From assembly GCA_016185395.1 (NCBI GenBank), contig JACPNR010000005.1, forward strand, positions 28,121-92,120: a DNA stretch of 64,000 nucleotides. The letters are read 5' to 3'. Below are positions 10,424-19,334 of the stretch, one piece after another. The translations under genes and the position numbers were made by a program. This DNA is from Candidatus Korobacter versatilis (GTDB lineage Bacteria > Acidobacteriota > Terriglobia > Terriglobales > Acidobacteriaceae). Each line of letters opens with the position of its first letter. Position 1 is the first letter of the stretch. The notes under the pieces were generated by a model that saw nothing but the letters and a program-made list of their open reading frames with translations, was not told the origin of the DNA and did not search any database.

Positions 10424-11430
10424 CAGCCCTTCCTCATTTCCAGCGCCTGCTTGGCCGCTTCGATCGCCGACAACGTCTCGATGCGCAGGTTATCGGCCGC
10501 GGCCCACAACCAGAACGCATGGTCGTTTTGCGCATCGCGCCGCAGCGAGACCAGCACCTCGTCGCGCCCGGCAGCGCCCACGTTGTTGGGCGACTCACCG
10601 GCGCGAGCGATCTCCACGTGCGCGCCCGCGAGCGCTTGCGCGAAGTCGCCGACCGCCGCTTTCTTTTCGAGCTCAATGTAAACCGAGAAGCCGTGCCCAT
10701 GAAAGATTGGCGGCTGCACCAGCATCAGCGAAGGTATTGGCACGCGCGACGACGCGATCTTCTGGAAGTGGTCGGCGATGCGCCGCTCCACTACGTCCAG
10801 GTTCCGCGACGCCTTGTCGCCATAGCGCGCCAACATGTTGAACGCGACCTGCGCGTCGTAGACGGCGGTGGGCAGCGGCTGGAAGCTGAGCAGGTTGATG
10901 GTCTGCTGATGCAGCTCGTCCATCCCGCGGCGTCCGTGCTCGCTCGCCGGCTCGAAGATGGTCGCGACGACGGTGCGCATCTCCGCCACCGCCCGCGCGC
11001 GCTCGAGCAACAACGCCAGCACGACCGCCGCCGGATGCGCTGGCACGACCAACTGCGAGGAAACATTCCGCTCCGCGATCTCCCCCGACGTCCACGGTGA
11101 ACACAACATCGCGTCCTTCTCCGAGTCCAGCGCGTAAGAAAGGTCCACCACGAGCGCGCCCGAATCGCGCGCGACCGCCCAATGCTTGCGCGTGAACGCT
11201 TCGTCGGACGCAAAGAACGCCACCTTCACGTCAGTGAGGTTCGCGGCGGTCACCGCCTGAAAGAAAGTGGCCTCGTCGCCCACGGCGTCGAGCTGTCCTA
11301 TGGACTCGTCATCGTCCAGCAGCTTGATGTCCACCGCGGGAAAATCGCTTTGGTTGAGCGTGTCCTTCAGCTCTTTGCCCTTGAGCGTTCCCGCGCCGAC
11401 GATGGCTACGCGATATAGGTTTGCACTCAT
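10423..11430 (-). CDS. Aspartate-semialdehyde dehydrogenase-like (USG-1-type) protein lacking the catalytic Cys
   Basis: 335 residues with the ASADH fold: an N-terminal Rossmann segment (YRVAIVGAGTLKGKELKD), the dimerisation region and a C-terminal FHGHGFSVYIELE block. The site that holds the nucleophilic cysteine in true aspartate-semialdehyde dehydrogenases reads VPAHPAAVVLALLL here and has no Cys. This resembles USG-1 paralogues, so normal acyl-enzyme catalysis is unlikely and its role is unknown. It lies 13 nt after pssA and its stop overlaps the lptE start, in a run of envelope genes. Confidence 0.85.
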   Translation of the reverse strand: MSANLYRVAIVGAGTLKGKELKDTLNQSDFPAVDIKLLDDDESIGQLDAVGDEATFFQAVTAANLTDVKVAFFASDEAFTRKHWAVARDSGALVVDLSYALDSEKDAMLCSPWTSGEIAERNVSSQLVVPAHPAAVVLALLLERARAVAEMRTVVATIFEPASEHGRRGMDELHQQTINLLSFQPLPTAVYDAQVAFNMLARYGDKASRNLDVVERRIADHFQKIASSRVPIPSLMLVQPPIFHGHGFSVYIELEKKAAVGDFAQALAGAHVEIARAGESPNNVGAAGRDEVLVSLRRDAQNDHAFWLWAAADNLRIETLSAIEAAKQALEMRKG

Positions 11431-11443
11431 CAGAAGATTCGAC

Positions 11444-12319
11444 TCAGTGTCCCGGCGCTTCTTCGTAGGAAGGCGGCGGTGGTGAGGGCGGCGCAGGTTT
11501 GCGTACGAATATCCATTGCAGCCGTGCCAGCACGCCGCTCAGCATGTAGGTGAGTCCGAGAAAGAACAGCACGTAGCGCGAGAAGAACCAGATGCCGCCG
11601 ATCAGCGCAGCGATAAAGATCACGGTGCGGAACGGCACGCGCTTGCGCCAGTCCAGACCCTTCAGGCTCACGTAGCGCCACGTGCTCACCATGAGGAAGC
11701 CGACCGTCACCAGCAGCACCGCCCAGATGGTCGAGAGCCACCAGTCCTGCGGCGGACGTCCCGCGCTGAAGTGCACGATGGCCGCGAGCACGCCCGCGCC
11801 CGCCGGGATCGGCATGCCGACAAAATACTTCCTGTCCGGACGTCCGGGATTCGAGGGCTGCGGGTTCTTCTGGATGTTGAAGCGCGCCAGCCGGCTCACG
11901 CCCGCGATCAGGTAGAGGAACGCGCAGATCGCCCCGATCTGGATAAGCTTCGCGCGCCAGTCCACCAGGCCGGCAAGCGGCAGCCAGCGGAACCCCCACA
12001 CCCAGGCAAGTACAGCCGGTGCCACGCCGAACGTGATGGCGTCCGCGAGCGAATCCAGCTCGCGCCCGAAGTCACTGGCGGTGTGCGTCAGCCGCGCGAT
12101 CATGCCGTCCATGAAGTCCGCGACGATGGCGATGCCGATGGCTTTGGCCGCGTGGTCAAGATGCCAGGAGTCGTCGGGCGTCGCCAGGATGGTCTGAAAG
12201 ATGGCAAAGAATCCGAGCGCGATGTTCGCCGTGGTGAAGAGTGAGGGCAGGATGTGCATGCCGCGCCGCAACCGGCGTTTCTGCGCGGGATCATTGAAGC
12301 GCCGCATCTGCATCGTCAT
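11444..12319 (-). CDS. pssA: CDP-diacylglycerol--serine O-phosphatidyltransferase
   Basis: 291 residues. It makes phosphatidylserine from CDP-diacylglycerol and serine at the inner membrane. The CDP-alcohol phosphotransferase signature is complete: Asp71-Gly72, Ala75-Arg76, Gly85, Asp89 and Asp93 in [20 protein letters not shown]. At least six hydrophobic segments follow. The ATG overlaps the stop of psd by 4 nt (ATGA), so the two consecutive enzymes of phosphatidylethanolamine synthesis are coupled. The C-terminal tail is proline-rich. Confidence 0.95.
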   Translation of the reverse strand: MTMQMRRFNDPAQKRRLRRGMHILPSLFTTANIALGFFAIFQTILATPDDSWHLDHAAKAIGIAIVADFMDGMIARLTHTASDFGRELDSLADAITFGVAPAVLAWVWGFRWLPLAGLVDWRAKLIQIGAICAFLYLIAGVSRLARFNIQKNPQPSNPGRPDRKYFVGMPIPAGAGVLAAIVHFSAGRPPQDWWLSTIWAVLLVTVGFLMVSTWRYVSLKGLDWRKRVPFRTVIFIAALIGGIWFFSRYVLFFLGLTYMLSGVLARLQWIFVRKPAPPSPPPPSYEEAPGH

Positions 12320-12987
12320 CGCCGCGCCTCCCTCTCCTCACCGCCGCCCGGCCTCCGCGCTCTGACCGCCGCACCCGCCAACATGATCGCCAGCACCGAG
12401 CTGCCGCCCGCGACCTTGTCGCCCACTTTCACGCGCAACTCCGCATCGGCATCGAGGATCACGTCACAGCGCGAGCCGAACTTTATCAGGCCGATGCGCT
12501 CGCCACGTCCCACCGTGTCGCCCACTTCTTTCGTGAAGACGATCCTGCGCGCCAGCAATCCGGCGATCTGCTTGAACACCAGCGTCTGGCCTTCGCCCGC
12601 GACGGTCACTATGTTCTGCTCGTTCGCCTCGGCGGAGATCGCGCCCATCGCGTTGCCGAACTTCCCCGTACGGTATTCGACCTTTTCCACCACGCCGCCG
12701 ATGGGCGAGCGGTTCACGTGCACGTTGAACACGTTGAGGAAGATGGAAATGCGGGTCCGCGGCTTGCCCTCGATCTCGACCGTCGCGACCTCGGTGACCT
12801 TGCCGTCCGCGGGGGAGACTACCACTCCCGGCTCCTGCGGGATGGCGCGCTCCGGATCGCGAAAGAACCATAGGAAGAATCCGGCCAGCAGCAGCGGCGG
12901 CACCGCCCACGGCCACGCCGTGAGCCAGCCCACGACCGCGGCTGCGGCCACCAACCCGAGCGCGTAGAAGATGCCGTCTCTCACCAT
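12316..12987 (-). CDS. psd: Phosphatidylserine decarboxylase (short, archaeal-type)
   Basis: 223 residues with the start at 12987 ([10 protein letters not shown]). It decarboxylates phosphatidylserine to phosphatidylethanolamine using a pyruvoyl group. Self-cleavage should fall between Gly171 and Ser172 in IKFGSRCDV, giving a long beta chain and a short alpha chain. Two N-terminal membrane segments (about 5-45) precede [10 protein letters not shown]. The frame extends to 13059 on the minus strand, but that would run next to the terminator at 13061-13084. It is coupled to pssA. Confidence 0.95.
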   Translation of the reverse strand: MVRDGIFYALGLVAAAAVVGWLTAWPWAVPPLLLAGFFLWFFRDPERAIPQEPGVVVSPADGKVTEVATVEIEGKPRTRISIFLNVFNVHVNRSPIGGVVEKVEYRTGKFGNAMGAISAEANEQNIVTVAGEGQTLVFKQIAGLLARRIVFTKEVGDTVGRGERIGLIKFGSRCDVILDADAELRVKVGDKVAGGSSVLAIMLAGAAVRARRPGGGEEREARR

Positions 12988-13060
12988 GGAATCATTGATT
13001 ATATCTGCGAGCTCGCGCGTGGCCTCGCGCAATCCGATTGTTTGAAAGAGCCTCAACAAG

Positions 13061-13084
13061 CAAAACCCCGGCGCAAGGCCGGGG
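13061..13084 (-). terminator. Terminator after the DUF465 gene
   Basis: Stem CCCCGGC / GCCGGGG with a 5-nt loop. On the minus strand it is followed by TTTTGCTTG, the expected U tract. It ends the transcript of the small gene at 13112-13339 just ahead of psd-pssA. Confidence 0.85.
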
Positions 13085-13111
13085 CTTCGGCTAGTTCGGA
13101 GCTTCAGTTGC

Positions 13112-13339
13112 TTATGCTACCTGGTGCGCCTGCCGCCTGTGCTGCTGCTCCATGATCTCCATCTGGTCTTTCAACCGGAGCTTCAGCTTTTTCAAGCGGA
13201 CCTCTTCCACTTTCTCGTCTTCGCTTAAATATCTTTTTTGGATGAGGGAATCGAGGCGTTGTGCGTACTGCTTGTGTTCTTGCGCCAACTTGCGGAATTC
13301 TTCGCTGTTGGCAATGAGCTCATCTTGGAGCGTGGCCAT
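13112..13339 (-). CDS. YdcH/DUF465-family small protein
   Basis: 75 residues, almost wholly charged alpha-helix, ending in a His/Gln-rich tail. The block [18 protein letters not shown] followed by [15 protein letters not shown] spacing fits the DUF465 (YdcH) family of short coiled-coil proteins of unknown function. A strong Shine-Dalgarno (TAGGAGG) lies upstream of the ATG. The gene has its own terminator and probably its own promoter, so it is a single-gene unit. Confidence 0.85.
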   Translation of the reverse strand: MATLQDELIANSEEFRKLAQEHKQYAQRLDSLIQKRYLSEDEKVEEVRLKKLKLRLKDQMEIMEQQHRRQAHQVA

Positions 13340-13372
13340 CCAGGAGTCCTCCTACCAAGACTTGGACAACCC

Positions 13373-13401
13373 ACGCTAGCACACAGGTTTTCCCGCTTCA
13401 A
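13373..13401 (-). promoter_or_regulatory. Possible promoter of the DUF465 gene
   Basis: On the minus strand TTGAAG and TAGCGT are separated by 17 bp, about 34 nt upstream of the start codon. The -10 element is weak. Confidence 0.35.
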
Positions 13402-13578
13402 CGCTTTTCAGGGGGCAAAATGCGTCTGCACCAGTTTTGGGTCAGGGGGCAGGTTAAGCCTAGGTCAAACCCAAACAAGAGGATAGGAGGATAGGAGGGA
13501 AAGCGGAGGAACTCTGAAACCATTAGAAAAAAGAAGGCCTTCTCTCCTCCCCTCCTCCTGTTGTTATTTGATCTTTCG

Positions 13579-14037
13579 TCAGGAGGCGAAGGTGAACTTG
13601 AAGACGACCGCATCCTCCTCTGGCTCGCGGTAGTACTGCCTCCGCCGTCCACTCTCGACGAACGCCCACTTCTCATACAGCGCCCGCGCGGCCCGGTTCG
13701 ATTCGCGGACCTCGAGGAACACCGCACTCGCCCCCTGTGCGCGCGCCATGTCGAGCAGCTCGCCCACGAGCCGCGTGCCCAGCCCGCGACGCCGCGCGTC
13801 CGCGGCGATGGCAACGTTCTCGATCTCCCACTCGCCGCCGACTGTCTGTGCGACCAAGAAGCCTTGTAGCTTGTCCTCTTCGATGACGAGCGCGATGCGC
13901 CGCCAGTCGGTCTGCAGCTCCGGCGACTCGAAGATCTTGAGGTAATCGGAATCCGTCCAGTGCGCCGCCGTCGCAGCGTGCTTCTCGATGGCCTGCATCG
14001 CCGGGATGTCTTCCGATCTGGCCGCCCGGATCAGCAT
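13579..14037 (-). CDS. rimI: Ribosomal-protein-alanine N-acetyltransferase RimI-like (GNAT)
   Basis: 152 residues from the ATG at 14037. A GNAT fold with acetyl-CoA-binding motif A (NVAIAADARRRGLGTRLV) and the C-terminal LEVRESNRAARALYEKWAF typical of RimI, which acetylates the N-terminal alanine of ribosomal protein S18. It lies 10 nt after tsaB, the usual tsaB-rimI pairing. An in-frame ATG at 14079 would lie inside tsaB and add residues without family character. Confidence 0.88.
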   Translation of the reverse strand: MLIRAARSEDIPAMQAIEKHAATAAHWTDSDYLKIFESPELQTDWRRIALVIEEDKLQGFLVAQTVGGEWEIENVAIAADARRRGLGTRLVGELLDMARAQGASAVFLEVRESNRAARALYEKWAFVESGRRRQYYREPEEDAVVFKFTFAS

Positions 14038-14047
14038 CTCGATGCTC

Positions 14048-14722
14048 TCATTTCCCCGGCTTCGCGAATATCTCGGCATCGGTCACGCGGATATAGTTCG
14101 CGTCGAGCTGCTCCACCGTGACCGTCTCGCCGCGCGCGATCTTCCCCGCCCCGGTCCTCGCCATCTCCGCCGCCCCCGGACGCTCCACGATGATCACCAC
14201 CAGCCCCGCCCCCGCCAGCACCGACGCAATGCTCGAGTCCGACGTAACGACGGCAACCCCCGCCTCCGACGCTTTTCGCGCCCGGTCGATCATCCCCGCT
14301 TGGGTGTGCAGCTCCTCGCGCAGCATCTTCGCGCCGCCGTCCGCGGCGTCGTACTCGCCGACGTACGCCTCCTGCCGCTGCGCATCCAGGATGGCGACGA
14401 CATTACCCTTCACGCCGGAAACAATCGCCAACGCTTCCAGCACCGGCACCGTCGCGATCGGCTTGCCGAGGATCTCCGCCAGTCCCTTTACCGCCGCGAG
14501 TCCCACGCGCAGTCCCGTGAATGACCCCGGTCCGCTCGCCACGGCGAACCCTTCGATGTCTTCTTTCTCGAGTTTGTTTTTCGCGAGGAGCTGAGAAACC
14601 AGCGGGATGAGCTGCGCCGAAAAAGTTCCGCCTTCGATCGGGGCGGAGTCGAGCACCTCGCCATCGCGCCACAGCGCGATGCCGCCCTGCTTACCGCTCG
14701 TGTCTATTCCAAGAATGATCAC
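14048..14722 (-). CDS. tsaB: tRNA threonylcarbamoyladenosine biosynthesis protein TsaB
   Basis: 224 residues. TsaB is the scaffold partner of TsaD in t6A37 formation on ANN-decoding tRNAs. The ASKHA-fold start MIILGIDTSGKQGGIAL and the segment ASGPGSFTGLRVGL are diagnostic. As in other TsaB proteins, the TsaD metal-binding histidines are absent. It is followed by rimI at 10 nt and preceded by a REP-like inverted repeat. Confidence 0.95.
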   Translation of the reverse strand: MIILGIDTSGKQGGIALWRDGEVLDSAPIEGGTFSAQLIPLVSQLLAKNKLEKEDIEGFAVASGPGSFTGLRVGLAAVKGLAEILGKPIATVPVLEALAIVSGVKGNVVAILDAQRQEAYVGEYDAADGGAKMLREELHTQAGMIDRARKASEAGVAVVTSDSSIASVLAGAGLVVIIVERPGAAEMARTGAGKIARGETVTVEQLDANYIRVTDAEIFAKPGK

Positions 14723-14727
14723 AACTT

Positions 14728-14798
14728 CAACGCGGAGACGCCGGGTTCGCCGAGGGTCAGGAATTCAGGAAACTCTGCGCCGCGACGCCTCGGCGTTG
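14728..14798. repeat. REP-like inverted repeat upstream of tsaB
   Basis: Arms 14728-14740 (CAACGCGGAGACG) and 14786-14798 pair with two mismatches. An inner perfect pair CGCCGAGG (14748-14755) / CCTCGGCG also exists. It fills the whole 79-nt gap between tsaB and the epimerase gene. A related string (ACGCGGAGGAACG) recurs near 63847, which suggests a dispersed family. Confidence 0.6.
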
Positions 14799-14801
14799 TA
14801 G

Positions 14802-15209
14802 TCACACGCCCTGCGGCGGGTCTTCGCACAGCTCGAGCAGCACGCCGCCCGTGGCCGAGGGATGCAGGAAGACATAAAGATGTCCGCCCGCGCCCACCTT
14901 GATCTCGTCGGTGATGAAGCGCGTGCCACGCTGCTTCAGCCGTTCGACCGTTCCGGCGAGGTCTGGAACGCGCAGCGCCACGTGGTGCAGTCCTTCGCCG
15001 CGCTTCGCGATGAAGCGGCCCACGGGAGAATCCGCCGACGTCGCTTCCAGCAACTCGATGCGGCTCTCGCCCACCGGCAGCATCGCGACCTTCACCTTCT
15101 CGTGCTCGACCGTCTCTTCGCCGACCACGGCGAGCCCGAGCGCCTGGTAAAACTCTTTGGCTGCGGCGAGCGACTTCACCGCCACTCCCAAATGATCGAT
15201 CTCTAGCAT
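14802..15209 (-). CDS. mce: Methylmalonyl-CoA epimerase
   Basis: 135 residues from the ATG at 15209. A vicinal-oxygen-chelate fold with two beta-alpha-beta-beta-beta repeats. Metal ligands are His6 in MLEIDHLGVAV, the His pair at 75-76 (GLHHVALRV) and Glu126 (LLELCED). It interconverts the 2R and 2S epimers of methylmalonyl-CoA. The start overlaps the meaB stop (ATGCTAG), coupling it to the chaperone of methylmalonyl-CoA mutase. The mutase itself is not in the window. Confidence 0.93.
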   Translation of the reverse strand: MLEIDHLGVAVKSLAAAKEFYQALGLAVVGEETVEHEKVKVAMLPVGESRIELLEATSADSPVGRFIAKRGEGLHHVALRVPDLAGTVERLKQRGTRFITDEIKVGAGGHLYVFLHPSATGGVLLELCEDPPQGV

Positions 15210-16174
15210 CCCTTCCCCGCTTCCTTTGCCGGCCGCTTCACGATCTCCTCCACCAGCGCATACGGATCGCGTTTGTGCTCCGCTACCTGCGCTGCATACT
15301 CGCCGAGCTGTCCGTCGTTCAACTGCTCGCGCAGCAACCGCTCCATCAGCGCCTCGCGCAGCATCTCGAGCAGGCGCTCGCGCCAGTTCTCGGCGCGCTT
15401 CTTCGTCACCAGCCCGGTCTTCTGCTGGAACTTCTGGTATTGCTCGATGGCAGCCGCAAGTTCCGTGATGCCCTGGCCATCGCTCGCCACCGTCTTCACG
15501 ATGGGCGGCGTCCAATCGTCTTTGCGGCCGGCCAGCGTCTGCATCGCGCGTATCTCGCGCTCCACCCGCTCCGCGCCCTCGCGGTCGCTCTTGTTGATCA
15601 CGAAGACGTCGGCAATCTCCATGATGCCCGCCTTAATGGTCTGCACGTCGTCGCCCATGCCGGGCACGAGGATGACCACGGTGACGTCCGCCAGCCGCAC
15701 GATGTCGATCTCGTCTTGCCCGACGCCGACCGTTTCGACCAGAACAATGTCTTTGCCTGAAGCGTCGAGCACGGAGGTGATGTCTGCCGTTGTGCGCGCG
15801 AGGCCGCCGAGGAAGCCGCGCGTCGCCATCGAGCGGATGAATATGCCGGCATCCGCGTGGTGCGCCTGCATGCGGATGCGGTCGCCGAGGATGGCACCGC
15901 CGGTGTAAGGCGAGGTCGGGTCCACCGCCACGATGCCGAGCGTCTTGCCCTGCTTGCGATATTCGCGCGCGAGCTGGTCGACCAGCGTGCTCTTGCCCGC
16001 GCCGGGCGCCCCGGTGAGTCCGATGACTTGGGCCTTACCGCTGTGCGGGAAGAGCGCTTTCAGCAGCTCGACCGACTCCGGCTCACGGTTCTCGATGGAA
16101 GTGATGGCCCGCGCCAGCGCGCGCACCTCTCCCGCGCGGATGCGTGCAACCCAGTCTTGGAGTTGGCCGGCCAT
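15203..16174 (-). CDS. meaB: MeaB/ArgK-type G3E GTPase, methylmalonyl-CoA mutase chaperone
   Basis: 323 residues from the ATG at 16174 (MAGQLQDWVARI). P-loop GAPGAGKST at 55-63, then DPTSPYTGGAILGDRIRM and ETVGVGQDE typical of MeaB. The NKSD base-recognition motif is present as INKSDREG. MeaB loads and protects the cobalamin cofactor of methylmalonyl-CoA mutase. Because it is coupled to the epimerase gene, a propionate/methylmalonate pathway is implied. The longer open frame to 16360 has no family character. Confidence 0.95.
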   Translation of the reverse strand: MAGQLQDWVARIRAGEVRALARAITSIENREPESVELLKALFPHSGKAQVIGLTGAPGAGKSTLVDQLAREYRKQGKTLGIVAVDPTSPYTGGAILGDRIRMQAHHADAGIFIRSMATRGFLGGLARTTADITSVLDASGKDIVLVETVGVGQDEIDIVRLADVTVVILVPGMGDDVQTIKAGIMEIADVFVINKSDREGAERVEREIRAMQTLAGRKDDWTPPIVKTVASDGQGITELAAAIEQYQKFQQKTGLVTKKRAENWRERLLEMLREALMERLLREQLNDGQLGEYAAQVAEHKRDPYALVEEIVKRPAKEAGKGC

Positions 16175-16227
16175 GAACAGGTCAGTGTAAATGATGGTGG
16201 CGGCCAGTCTGAACGTGCGGCCAAAAC

Positions 16228-17190
16228 TTGAACGTCTGCCCGATTTCTGCAATCGCGCAGTGCCGTTGTACAGTGCGCTCAGTGGAGCAAGCCATCGCCA
16301 GCGAACCGCTTTCGAGGCCGCGCCCGGCCGTGGGACGCACCCTGGCCGAACTGGTCCCACTCCTTCTTCTTCCCGCCGCGGCGTTCCTCGCGTACTCGCG
16401 GCCCGCGTGGCAATTCATGTGGCTGCTGGCCTTTGCGCTGTTCTTCGCGGTGAAATGGGCAACGTGGCTGCGTGCCTGCGGCGAAACGCATCCGTGGCCA
16501 CGTTCCTTCGCCTACCTGTTTCTCTGGCCAGGAATGGACGCCGAAGCCTTCCTCGACACGCACCCCGACGTCGCGCCGCCGGCGGCGAAGCAATGGCTCG
16601 GAGCATTCCTCCAGACGGCGCTGGGCGCGGCATTGCTATGGCTCGTCGCGCGTCGCTTGCCGGACGTCCCACTCCTGCGTGGGTGGGCCGGAATGATCGG
16701 CGCGGTCCTCCTGTTGCACTTTGGCAGCTTCCGCCTCATCGCGCTCTTCTGGCGTGCGCGCGGCATCAACGCCGAGCCCATCATGGACGCGCCTCTGCGC
16801 TCGACCGCGCTCGCCGAATTCTGGGGCAGGCGCTGGAACCTAGGCTTCCACGACTTGGCGCGCATGCTCGTCTTCGCACCGACGCGCCGCGCGCTCGGCG
16901 CTGCCGGCGCCACCCTGCTGGTCTTCCTCGCTTCCGGCCTCGTCCACGACCTCGTGATCTCCGTGCCCGCCCGCGGTGGCTACGGACTCCCCACGCTCTA
17001 CTTCCTGCTCCAGGGATTCGGACTGCTGCTCGAGCGCTCACGCTTGGGAAAGCGGACACGGCTGGGCAGCGGCATCAGCGGATGGCTCTATACCGCCGCG
17101 TTTACCGCCGGGCCAGCGGTCCTTTTGTTCCATCCCGTGTTCATCGCGCGCGTCATCCTGCCATTCATGCACGCCATCGGTGCTCTATGA
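16228..17190 (+). CDS. MBOAT-family wax synthase-like acyltransferase
   Basis: Up to 320 residues with about seven hydrophobic segments. The block EFWGRRWNLGFHDLAR matches the plant-type wax synthase domain, and the His in ASGLVHDLV is the expected MBOAT histidine. Such enzymes transfer an acyl group to a long-chain alcohol or another lipid acceptor in the membrane. The frame opens with TTG at 16228. GTG codons at 16273 or 16282 are equally plausible starts. The stop overlaps the next gene (ATGA), so that small membrane protein is a likely partner. Confidence 0.8.
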   Translation: MNVCPISAIAQCRCTVRSVEQAIASEPLSRPRPAVGRTLAELVPLLLLPAAAFLAYSRPAWQFMWLLAFALFFAVKWATWLRACGETHPWPRSFAYLFLWPGMDAEAFLDTHPDVAPPAAKQWLGAFLQTALGAALLWLVARRLPDVPLLRGWAGMIGAVLLLHFGSFRLIALFWRARGINAEPIMDAPLRSTALAEFWGRRWNLGFHDLARMLVFAPTRRALGAAGATLLVFLASGLVHDLVISVPARGGYGLPTLYFLLQGFGLLLERSRLGKRTRLGSGISGWLYTAAFTAGPAVLLFHPVFIARVILPFMHAIGAL

Positions 17191-17615
17191 ACGCAAGCTC
17201 GTTATTCGACCTCGCCCTTTGGGTCGCGGGTGTCGGACACTTCGGCATCCTGCTCGCCAGCTTCCAGGTGCCCGCGCGCCTGAAATGGAAAGAGGACCTC
17301 GCGCACCTCATGCCCTTCAATCGCAAGCTGCTCTGGGTGCAATCCGGATTCACCGCCGGGACGATCATCGCCTTCGGCGTCCTGACGCTTACCTTGCATC
17401 AGGAGATGATGCGCGGCGACCGCGCCGCTCTAGCACTCGTCCTCTTCATCGGGCTCTACTGGACCGCCCGGCTCGCGGTGGACGCTGTCTATTATGCGCG
17501 CGAGGACTGGCCGAAGGGGCGCACGTTCGCCATAGGACACATCATCCTGAATGTCGCTTTCGTCTGCCTCGCGGCAACGTACCTGGGATTGTTCGCGTGG
17601 AAGACCTGGGGCTAG
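17187..17615 (+). CDS. Small four-helix membrane protein coupled to the wax synthase-like gene
   Basis: 142 residues with four hydrophobic segments (about 5-25, 45-70, 82-102 and 115-138) and the short polar motif RLAVDAVYYAREDWPKG between the third and fourth. I do not recognise the family. Its ATG overlaps the stop of the acyltransferase gene by 4 nt, so the two proteins are made together. A joint role in lipid metabolism is inferred from position only. Confidence 0.8.
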   Translation: MNASSLFDLALWVAGVGHFGILLASFQVPARLKWKEDLAHLMPFNRKLLWVQSGFTAGTIIAFGVLTLTLHQEMMRGDRAALALVLFIGLYWTARLAVDAVYYAREDWPKGRTFAIGHIILNVAFVCLAATYLGLFAWKTWG

Positions 17616-17623
17616 CAGCCCGG

Positions 17624-18766
17624 CTAGTCCTTCAGTAACTGCCGCGCAATCACCATGCGCTGGATCTCGCTGGTGCCCTCGCCGATGGTGCACAGCTTCA
17701 CGTCGCGGTAAAACTTTTCCGCCGGATAATCCTTGATAAATCCGTAGCCGCCGTGGATCTGCACGCTCTCGTTGGCGCAGCGCACCGCGACCTCGCTGGT
17801 GTAGAGCTTCGCCATCGAGGATTCCAGCGTCGTCTTCATGCCTTTGTCTTTCATGTCGGCGGCGCGCATGGTGAGCAGGCGCGCGGCGTCGATCTCGGTG
17901 GCCATGTCGGCGAGCTTCCACTGAATGGCCTGGAACTCCGCGATCGCTTTGCCGAACTGCTTTCTCTGCTGCGAATACTTGAGCGCGGACTCATACGCGC
18001 CCTGCGCCATGCCCAGGCCAAGCGCGGCGATGGAGATGCGTCCGCCATCGAGCACGCGCATCGCGTCGACGAAGCCGTCGCCTTCCTTGCCGCACAGGGC
18101 TTCGGCCGGCACCCAGCAGTCTTCGAAGATCAGCTCCGACGTGTCGGACGCGCGCAGCCCCAGCTTGTTCTCTTTCTTGCCCGGGCGGAAGCCCTTGGTG
18201 TCCTTGTCCACGATAAAAGCCGAGAGCCCGTGCGTGTGCGCTGCTTTGTCCGTGACCGCAATGACGACGGCGCAGTCGGCGTAGTGTCCGTTGGTGATGA
18301 ACGTCTTGGTCCCGTTCAGCAGCCATCCGCCCTTGTTCTTGGTCGCAGTCATGCGCGCCGAGCCGGCGTCGGAGCCGGAGCCGGGCTCGGTCAGTCCCCA
18401 CGCCCCGATGAACTCCCCGGTCGCGAGTTTCGGGATGTACTTCTTCTTCTGCGCGTCGTTGCCCGCGATGTAGATGTGGTTCGAGCACAGCGACGTGTGC
18501 GCGGCCACGATGATGCCCACCGAGCCGTCGACGCGCGAGAGCTCCTCGATGGCGATCACGTACTCGATGTAGCCCAGGCCGGAGCCGCCCAGTTCGGACG
18601 GGAAGAGCACGCCCATCAGGCCCAGCTTGCCGAGCTCACGGACGATCTCCAGCGGGAAGTGCGATGCTTCGTCCCACTCCATCACGTGCGGCAGGATCTC
18701 GCGCTCGGCGAACTGCCGCACGCTCTTGCGCAACTGTTGCTGCTCGTCGTTTAGTTGGAAATCCAA
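17624..18766 (-). CDS. Acyl-CoA dehydrogenase
   Basis: 380 residues, the standard length. It oxidises acyl-CoA to trans-2-enoyl-CoA with FAD and passes electrons to ETF. FAD/substrate motifs include [12 protein letters not shown] and [10 protein letters not shown]. The C-terminal [17 protein letters not shown] and GEGTSEIQR contain the expected catalytic base Glu363. The position of that Glu places it with short-/medium-chain enzymes. It faces the wax-synthase pair and ends 8 nt from it. Confidence 0.95.
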   Translation of the reverse strand: MDFQLNDEQQQLRKSVRQFAEREILPHVMEWDEASHFPLEIVRELGKLGLMGVLFPSELGGSGLGYIEYVIAIEELSRVDGSVGIIVAAHTSLCSNHIYIAGNDAQKKKYIPKLATGEFIGAWGLTEPGSGSDAGSARMTATKNKGGWLLNGTKTFITNGHYADCAVVIAVTDKAAHTHGLSAFIVDKDTKGFRPGKKENKLGLRASDTSELIFEDCWVPAEALCGKEGDGFVDAMRVLDGGRISIAALGLGMAQGAYESALKYSQQRKQFGKAIAEFQAIQWKLADMATEIDAARLLTMRAADMKDKGMKTTLESSMAKLYTSEVAVRCANESVQIHGGYGFIKDYPAEKFYRDVKLCTIGEGTSEIQRMVIARQLLKD

Positions 18767-18849
18767 GCGGAGACCCTCGCAGACCGCGGTCGCGGCGGAA
18801 TCAGGAACCCACGCTTATAACACACGGGCAAAACCGAGTGGGACAAACT

Positions 18850-19233
18850 TCAGGCCGCAGCACCCTCGGTCACCGGCTTCCGGGCGGCGAGCAGCGTGTT
18901 GACTTGCTCCACCAGCACGTTCGCTCCGTCCGCTTTCACGTGCAGGCCGTTGACCAGGTTGATGGCCGCTTCCGGCGGCCACCAGTAAGCGCCACACAAC
19001 ATGAGGATAGGAACATCCGGTCGCAGCGCGCGCATGCGCAACGCGACTTCCCCGCCGTAGACTTCGCGCGCGCGATAGTCGAGCACCACCAGGTCGAGCG
19101 GGCATTGGACGAAGAGTTCGAGCGCGCGCTTGCCGCTCGACGTCGAGAGGACGGTGTGTCCGGCCTCGATCAACGCCGCCGTCCATTTCTCCAGCAGGAC
19201 AGCGTTGCAGTCCACGCAAAGCACTCTCGCCAT
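18850..19233 (-). CDS. Single-domain response regulator (receiver only)
   Basis: 127 residues, a lone receiver domain with phosphoacceptor Asp52 (VVLDYRA). The usual acidic pair near the N-terminus is Asp8-Cys9, and the conserved Thr/Ser before the active-site loop appears to be Cys80 (ILMLCG). Lys100 is present but not followed by Pro. Phosphorylation chemistry may therefore be altered. There is no output domain and no adjacent kinase. The start at 19233 follows a purine-rich region. Upstream in-frame codons belong to a different strand context. Confidence 0.83.
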   Translation of the reverse strand: MARVLCVDCNAVLLEKWTAALIEAGHTVLSTSSGKRALELFVQCPLDLVVLDYRAREVYGGEVALRMRALRPDVPILMLCGAYWWPPEAAINLVNGLHVKADGANVLVEQVNTLLAARKPVTEGAAA

Positions 19234-19334
19234 CGGGAAAGCTCCGGGGGCCCGTTTGCTGGAGAGGGGGGAACCAGCATCTACTCTGCTCAGATGCGTC
19301 CCGGGCGTCTGGCGTATGTATCTTTTGGCCGCCG

